This document shows positions 58,042 to 64,000 of a stretch of DNA of 64,000 nucleotides, piece by piece. The stretch covers positions 210,037-274,036 of the forward strand of contig JAALGZ010000049.1 of assembly GCA_015227615.1 (NCBI GenBank). Reading direction: 5' to 3'. The notes under the pieces were generated by a model that was not told where the DNA came from, made no database searches, and saw only the letters and a program-made list of their open reading frames with translations. Position 1 is the stretch's first letter; each line of letters opens with the position of its first letter. The position numbers and the translations under genes were made by a program. This DNA comes from Labyrinthula sp. Ha. Its lineage: Eukaryota; Sar; Bigyra; Labyrinthulida; Labyrinthulaceae.

Positions 58042-61000
58042 TATTTTTATCTTGCTCTTCTTCTAGATTGGTAAAACAGTTCTTTCGATTTTTTAAAAGC
58101 ACTTTTCTGGCTACAGCTTTTGTCAAAACATTTGCGTCATTTTCTTTAGTGTTCAAATACTTAATATTAAATTTATCTTACTCCAATATCCGCTTCAAGA
58201 AATAATATTCTATTTTCAACCACTTTATCCCCAAATAAACTTTTTTTAATACCCATCTTCTTACAAGTGCCTTCACTATCCGATCTTATGACTCAATAAT
58301 CAAACTTGATTCTTTTAATACTAAAATTAATTTGTAACCATTTTATTTGCTTTACCATTAAAGCACATGCTACTATCTCCGACTCAGTAAATGAGGTTGC
58401 TATCATCTTCTGTTTCTTCATTTTATATACTAATTCTGCATTGTTTCTTTTCAAAGTAAATCCAATCATAGAACATCTTTTATTAATGGACGCATGAGAT
58501 GCGTCACAAAAAGTCTCAAAGTTCAAAACGTCTGCTTTTTCTCATAATTTAGTCCATATCTTTTGATTTTAAGTAAATATCCAACAATGCTTTACGTAGC
58601 ATAAAGCTGAGTCATATTGGGCTTGCTACAGCATTTGGCAAACATATTTGTTTGAAACACTATATCTGGGCGACCCACTCTACAAACAAATATTAGTGAA
58701 CACAGTATTCATTGATACTTCTTTTTTGAATTCTGATGCTTTAGTTTGACCCGGTTTGACAGTCTAATAATTAACCACTTATGGGATAATTTTTCTCTCG
58801 TCTTTTTCTATTTCAAAAACATCAGGTAGTTCTAAAATATAGTTTTCTGCTGTTAAATGCATTTCTTTTTCTTTATGTGCTATCTCGAAACCCACATAAT
58901 TATTCACTTGAAAAGCATCATTAACATCGTACACTTCTTTTGATTTTTTAAGAATCCAGTTTAGCTATACGTCGTCCTATTATGCAAACAACACGTCTTC
59001 CACATAGAGCAGTACTAGAATAATTCTTTGTCTAAGAAAGAAAATAGTATTTTCCTTTATGTTTACTTCAAATTGCAACTTCTTCATCGTGTTTGCTGTT
59101 TTTAGACCAATGAAGTGGTGGTTATTTAAGCCAAACAGTGCTCTTGATGATTCCCAAACAAAACCTTGGTGGAAATTTCGTAACTTTTGTGCCAGATCCT
59201 AATGATATACCTTATCGAAAGTAGCAATGAGAAAAGCCTTCCCAACATTCACTTGCTTTCATTTCATATTCTCAGATGCAACAAGAAAAAACAAACATAC
59301 GCATTAACTTTAGTCTTGCTGCTGGTGAATAAAATTTAAGATAATAATTTTGCATATTACCACCAGCAACAAACTGGCACTTAAAAATCTGCTGTTTGGA
59401 TATACTATCTGTTTTCTTGGAATACTCCTCCATGATTGGTATTATTTCTTTCTCTGAGTTATCTGATTTTTTAACGAGTTCCATCTTTCCAATATATATC
59501 AACTAATTCAGCACCTTATCATCGGCTTGATACCATTTTTCTGCTTGTGTATGGTCTTTTATTTGAAAATATAATTTTGGAATAGAGTTATCCTTTACAA
59601 CTTTTGCTGATGCAAAATTAATTAAATTTAGTTACAGAAATAGAAGAATAACATCTTAGAATATATACTTTGTGTCATTAGGAAGAACATCGGCATAAGT
59701 GAGCCTCTCAGGAGCTTTGATAGTTCTTGTTGAGCATCTGAAAAACCTTCATGTGGTAACAAAGTCTCTTCCTCTTCATTAAAGTTATTTTGGTCATCGT
59801 GCTCTTTGTTTTTTTGCAATTTCTTCTGTAATAGTATCACTCTTCTCATTCAGTTCCGGTTCATGACAATAAGGAGTAATATTTTCAGTACTAATATTGT
59901 CATTGAACCTATGTTGCCCTTCTTCAGCTGTATTTCGCTTTTATATCTTAAAATTTCTGGTTTTTGCCAAATGTCTTTCTTCTTTGTCAATAATTAGTCC
60001 TACATCAGGCAGAAAATTATATCCATAAAAAATTTTCCAACATTTTTGCATCTATCTTTGAACGCACCTCTTTGAAGTAAGTAACAAGTATGTGGAGAAT
60101 ATGTATTTTGTTTTACTTCGGTTTCTTTTGGAGATAGTCTGAAGCTCCGCTGCAAATCTCGATTCTTCTGTAACTTTAATTTAAAAAATATACTGAATAA
60201 TGTACAGAGAAATGCTAATAAAACTTTTCTTCCAACATACTAGGATTTATCAATGATCTGGTTCTGTTCAAAACAAGCTGGTTACTCGGTTTTACAATAT
60301 CATTGTGCTCAGGTACATGAGGAGCAGAAACTGTAGATTTAATGCCTTTTCATTCACAACACTGGATTGTTCGGCTATTATATAACTCCCTACCTTGGTC
60401 GCTACGTATTCTTTTTATTTTAGTGTTAGTCTGTATTTCAAGTTTCCGTAAAAGCTGAATTAGTTTTTCAGCAATATATTTTTTTCATATAACAGTAGAT
60501 GTATCGGTATTTCATATTAACTTCAGTAAGTAAAATGAATGCAATGTTTCCAGTTCTTTCTACGTTTAAAACTTCCACTAAATCGAACACGAAACACTTT
60601 ACTAGTTCTATTTCAAATACAACTTTTCCTTTTCTTAAAATAGCCATCTACTTCATATTTCACAATTAAAAAATCTTACATCTAAAATTTTTAAGTGTAT
60701 CAGATGATAGTTCTATTCCATAATATTTTAAAGTCTGTTTAAAAGAGCCAATATCCTGATGACCAATGATGTTATGCTAGTACTCAGTTTTCGTAAGATT
60801 AACATCCAATTGTGCGACGATAGGTTGTTCCAGTTTTATTTCTCGTGTTTGATCGTAATCTTTATCTGGGATACTTTGTTTGGATTTACACTTCAATACA
60901 AATAAGTAATTTGTATTCTTCTTGACTTCATATAATAATGCATTATTCCTAATTTTAGAGATAATATCATATTTTGCATTTAAAGACATCCATTTATTCA

Positions 61001-62200
61001 CAAGTGTGGCCATAGAAACTAAGAATATGTTTAGCTCTTCAAAAATAACCACATGCTCTAATATAATTCTCTGATTATTTTCCAGTATAGCATCAAAAAT
61101 TTTTTCTTATTCGTTTCACAAGTTTTCCTTTAGTTGAGCTAATTTTTAGAATTCTAAAGTATTTCAATATTTTTCATATGACATAGTAATTGTTTATCAC
61201 AAATATGTCAACTTCCTCCATCGTCTAAGATCAATATGTTCTTATAATAAATTGAATTATCTAACTTTAATATTGAATCTGAACTTCTTTTCAATCAGAT
61301 AATACAAATACATACTTTCACATTTTGTTTCAACCTAGTATTCTGATCATACTTCAAATTACCCTTCAACTTTTCTTGTTAACATGTATATTATGTGTGT
61401 CCTTGAGTTTTAGAAATGGCACAATACTCCTCATTTGGGCAATTTATTTTCTGAGGTCCAGTTTTGTTACACTTGAAGCAAAAAATAGATAAAGATACTC
61501 TACTGTTGATAATTGGTTTCATATAATGTTCATGTACTTTTCAGCTAGTTGATGTAACTTACTATAATCTTCATTATATATAGGTTTCCTGCCAGGTTGA
61601 AACGTAACAGAGAGTCTCCGTTGTTTCTTGAAAAGTAAAATATCTATTGTTGCGGATGCCATAAAAAACAGATTGTGTGTAAGTTTTTGTTGATCTAGTT
61701 GTCTATCAAGCATCTTGAAGTTTTGATAAGATTTGTTAAAGCTATTAAGATGATCCCATAAGTACATTCGCCCTGGTTTATTTAGTTATTCCTCTAGATT
61801 AAGTAATATCTCCTTCTTGTTTCCAATACAATATTCCTCAATCACCTTTATGGCCCCTTGTGGTTCTTTTATGCCGCGGATAAGAAAATAAAGACAAATG
61901 TCAAGATGCTTACGTATAATCTTTAATATAATTTACTTGGAAGAGTTTGAAGTGATGGTTCTGAAGAATTATCCTACTGGATTAACAGTTGTATCTTGTT
62001 CGATAATATCTTCTGACATTAATAAATGGTCCAAACCTTTGCACTCCACGAGTATATTAACATACTCTCTCTCTCTCTATTCCATAAGAATTTGCTTCCC
62101 TTATAACATAATTATCGATGTATTTCTTCCTTGTCCCATTTTTATAATAATTTTGGTAACTTGTACTTTAAAATTTATTAGTGGTATTATCTGTTAACCT

Positions 62201-62433
62201 TGTTATATGTTTTTTAGATTTATTATTAACAGTTAATGTCTGCTTTTTGAGCAAAACATAAAAACCAATAATAAGCTAACTTCCTATCATGTGCACCAGT
62301 TACCAGTCTTTCTCAGCACAGGTTCTTACTACCTTCATACACAAACAAAAAGAACTATGATTCACTTATAACTCAACTACCACTAACCCTCATACGCAAA
62401 TAATCAACACTTATAGTTGATAACTGTGTCACA
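62201..62433 (-). repeat. 5' LTR of the copia element
   Basis: Direct-repeat partner of 57857-58041, with the same conserved blocks and TGTT...CACA ends (an alternative start at 62192 is possible). The two LTRs differ by many substitutions and an indel, so the insertion is old. No matching 5-bp target-site duplication is visible outside the pair. Confidence 0.65.
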
Positions 62434-62526
62434 AATTAGGCCGTTCAGACAGTTTTCGCATTTGCAAAGATAAGAGTTAAATATGATTCAGATAGCAGCG
62501 TTGAATTAAGTGGGAATGGGATAATA

Positions 62527-64000
62527 AAACCCGAATATCTTGCGACACTTGGTGTAATTGATGGTTCGTATGAAGAGGATCATATGGGGATCACGTGTTC
62601 AGAGTAATTTTTGGGGTTGATGCCAAAGCTAAGGAAGCAAGAGTAGCCAATAAGGAGACAATAAGGAGACAATGAATATAAAAAAGCATAAGTCGGGATA
62701 AGTACAGAAAAGAAAGTACCCTTGCAAGTGGTGAAGAGCCTAGTTATCTTCAAAATCCGGGCTCCAGAATTAGAGTTCATAGAGCAAAACAGGAATATGA
62801 CTGCATGTTACTGTGAGATGTGAGAAACATAACTCATACTTACAACTGTCCTTGACATGTTCCACAGAATTCAAAACTATGTCAATTTATCAAAATTTAA
62901 ATGTTTTAGAAAGTTCTCTACTTCTTTAAGTTGTATTTTTGAAAGAAAAAGAATTATTGAAAGCTTACACCTTCTTCAAGGAGAGTATAGTTTTTTTCAG
63001 AAAGGTATTTATTTTACTTTGAACATGTATGGAAACATGTCTACTAAATGTTGCGAATCTTTGAATTAAAACCCAAACACTAATTTTCCTCAAACTACCC
63101 TGTTGGGTTTCTTTGACAAAGTATCTACAGGTTCTTATTTTTCCACTTTTTATACTCATCAAGCTCCGTACTAGTAACAGGGTAAATTTGGGGGAAACAA
63201 CCTGTAACCCGTGGAAGATGAGTAAGCGAAAAAAAATTGTGATCCGGGTAAGAGTTTTTACTTTGGGCAGAGCTTATTTATGCAATAGGATACGGATACT
63301 CTGTTCCAACTGCTAGAAAACAGATAATTTCCCCCTACAGTCCCCTGTTGCAAGTACGTAGTTTGATGAGTTTAAGAAGTGTAAGAATAAGAAACCTGTA
63401 GATACTTTGTAAAAGGAACCCAGCAAGCTACTTTGTGAAAAAATTAGTGTTTGGGTTTTAATTCAAAGATTCGCAACATCTAGTAGATATGTTTCCATAC
63501 ATGTTCGAAGTAAAGTAAATACGTTTCTGGAGAAAACTATACTCTCCTTGAAGAAGGTGTAAGCTTTCCATAAGTCTTTTTCTTTCAAAAATACAACATA
63601 AAGAAGTAGAGAACTTTCTAAAACATTTAAATTTTGATAAATTGACATAGTTTTGAATTCTGTGGAACATGTCAAGGACAGTTGTAAGTATGAGTTATGT
63701 TTCTCACACCTCACAGTAACATGCAGTCATATTCCTGTTTTGCTCTATGAACTCTAATTCTGGAGCCCGGATTTTGAAGATAACTAGGCTCTTCACCACT
63801 TGCAAGGGTACTTTCTTTTCTGTACTTATCCCGACTTATGCTTTTTTATATTCATTGTCTCCTTATTGTCTCCTTATTGGCTACTCTTGCTTCCTTAGCT
63901 TTGGCATCAACCCCAAAAATTACTCTGAACACGTGATCCCCATATGATCCTCTTCATACGAACCATCAATTACACCAAGTGTCGCAAGATATTCGGGTTT
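62527..64000. repeat. Large inverted repeat, arms at least 670 bp, about 130-bp spacer, open at window end
   Basis: The left arm (62,527-about 63,200) is the reverse complement of the right arm (about 63,330-64,000), with positions pairing as p + q = 126,527 in the outer part. The outermost 290 bp or so are identical; differences rise steadily toward the spacer. Each arm has a TATA-like TATAAAAAAG, a direct 12-bp duplication (AATAAGGAGAC twice) and a TG...CA-bounded 80-bp block near the spacer. This suggests that mobile-element ends form the palindrome. The right arm is still pairing at base 64,000, so the full length is unknown. Confidence 0.9.

Larger units (their letters stand above)
57857..62433 (-). 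mobile_element. Degenerate Ty1/copia LTR retrotransposon
   Basis: Flanked by related direct LTRs and read on the minus strand in copia order, with many stops and frameshifts. Gag is at 61,519-61,767 (LWDHLNSFNKSYQNFKMLDR). A zinc knuckle lies at about 61,420-61,483 (CFKCNKTGPQKINC, His replaced by Pro). The protease remnant is ILDDGGS at about 61,215-61,237. The pre-integrase and integrase region is at 60,500-61,052 (HNIIGHQDIGSFKQTLKYYG). RT starts at 59,272-59,502 (FKCQFVAGG, then FYSPAARLKLMRM). RNase H is at 58,293-58,526 (FCDASHASINKRCSMIGFTL, then SFTESEIVA). A C-terminal block NTKENDANVLTKAVAR lies near 58,130. Protease before integrase before RT defines copia. It is dead in all domains. 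Confidence 0.9.

Noticed and set aside
59806-59997. Plus-strand frames inside the copia element.
   Set aside because: Antisense shadows of the minus-strand gag-pol remnants.

Overview
The window is nuclear DNA of an AT-rich eukaryote. The genes encode a DxxG-less Rho GTPase with a CAAX box, the co-chaperone STI1/HOP, TCTP, an AGC-type kinase, an RCC1-repeat protein and proteins with mitochondrial-type leaders. TAA, TAG and TGA all end real genes, so the code is standard. Most genes are uninterrupted. Where introns exist they are extremely short: nine introns of 29-32 nt can be placed exactly from reading frame and GT-AG ends. Tiny introns are known from a few protist groups (for example Blastocystis, and ciliates, the latter often with reassigned stops). 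The lineage cannot be fixed from this window alone; a protist or unicellular alga is the best guess.

Layout: genes sit in tight islands divided by long gene-poor stretches. (1) 1-1.6 kb: a gamma-butyrobetaine/trimethyllysine hydroxylase-like gene running off the left edge and two small orphan genes. (2) 1.6-8.5 kb: no gene recognised. (3) 8.5-10.3 kb: STI1/HOP with a heat-shock-element-like promoter site. (4) 10.3-16.5 kb: gene-free, with a decayed LINE-type retrotransposon. (5) 16.5-18.8 kb: a ZnT-type zinc transporter convergent with a free-standing ABCC TMD0 membrane domain. (6) 21.7-26.9 kb: an orphan gene convergent with an ABCC (MRP-type) transporter core that lacks TMD0. (7) 26.9-35.1 kb: an 8-kb desert. 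(8) 35.1-42.0 kb: the densest island, with ATP sulfurylase, an SLC35F5-like transporter, a CDF-like membrane protein, a seven-helix membrane protein, TCTP and the aberrant Rho GTPase. (9) 43.6-45.4 kb: a predicted myristoylated AGC/GRK-like kinase. (10) 50.4-52.9 kb: RCC1-repeat protein and an MsrB-like protein. (11) 57.9-62.4 kb: a degenerate Ty1/copia element with LTRs. (12) 62.5-64.0 kb: a large inverted repeat reaching the window end.

Possible functional links are inference only. The ABCC core without TMD0 and the separate TMD0 protein, about 4 kb apart, could be two halves of one transporter. Two CDF-type proteins, one canonical and one with an altered metal site, may share metal handling. 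The seven-helix protein, the small G protein and the GRK-like kinase lie within 6 kb and are all signalling-type proteins. Divergent gene pairs share short promoters (72, 145 and 166 bp) carrying CCAAT boxes and, in one case, a perfect CRE palindrome.
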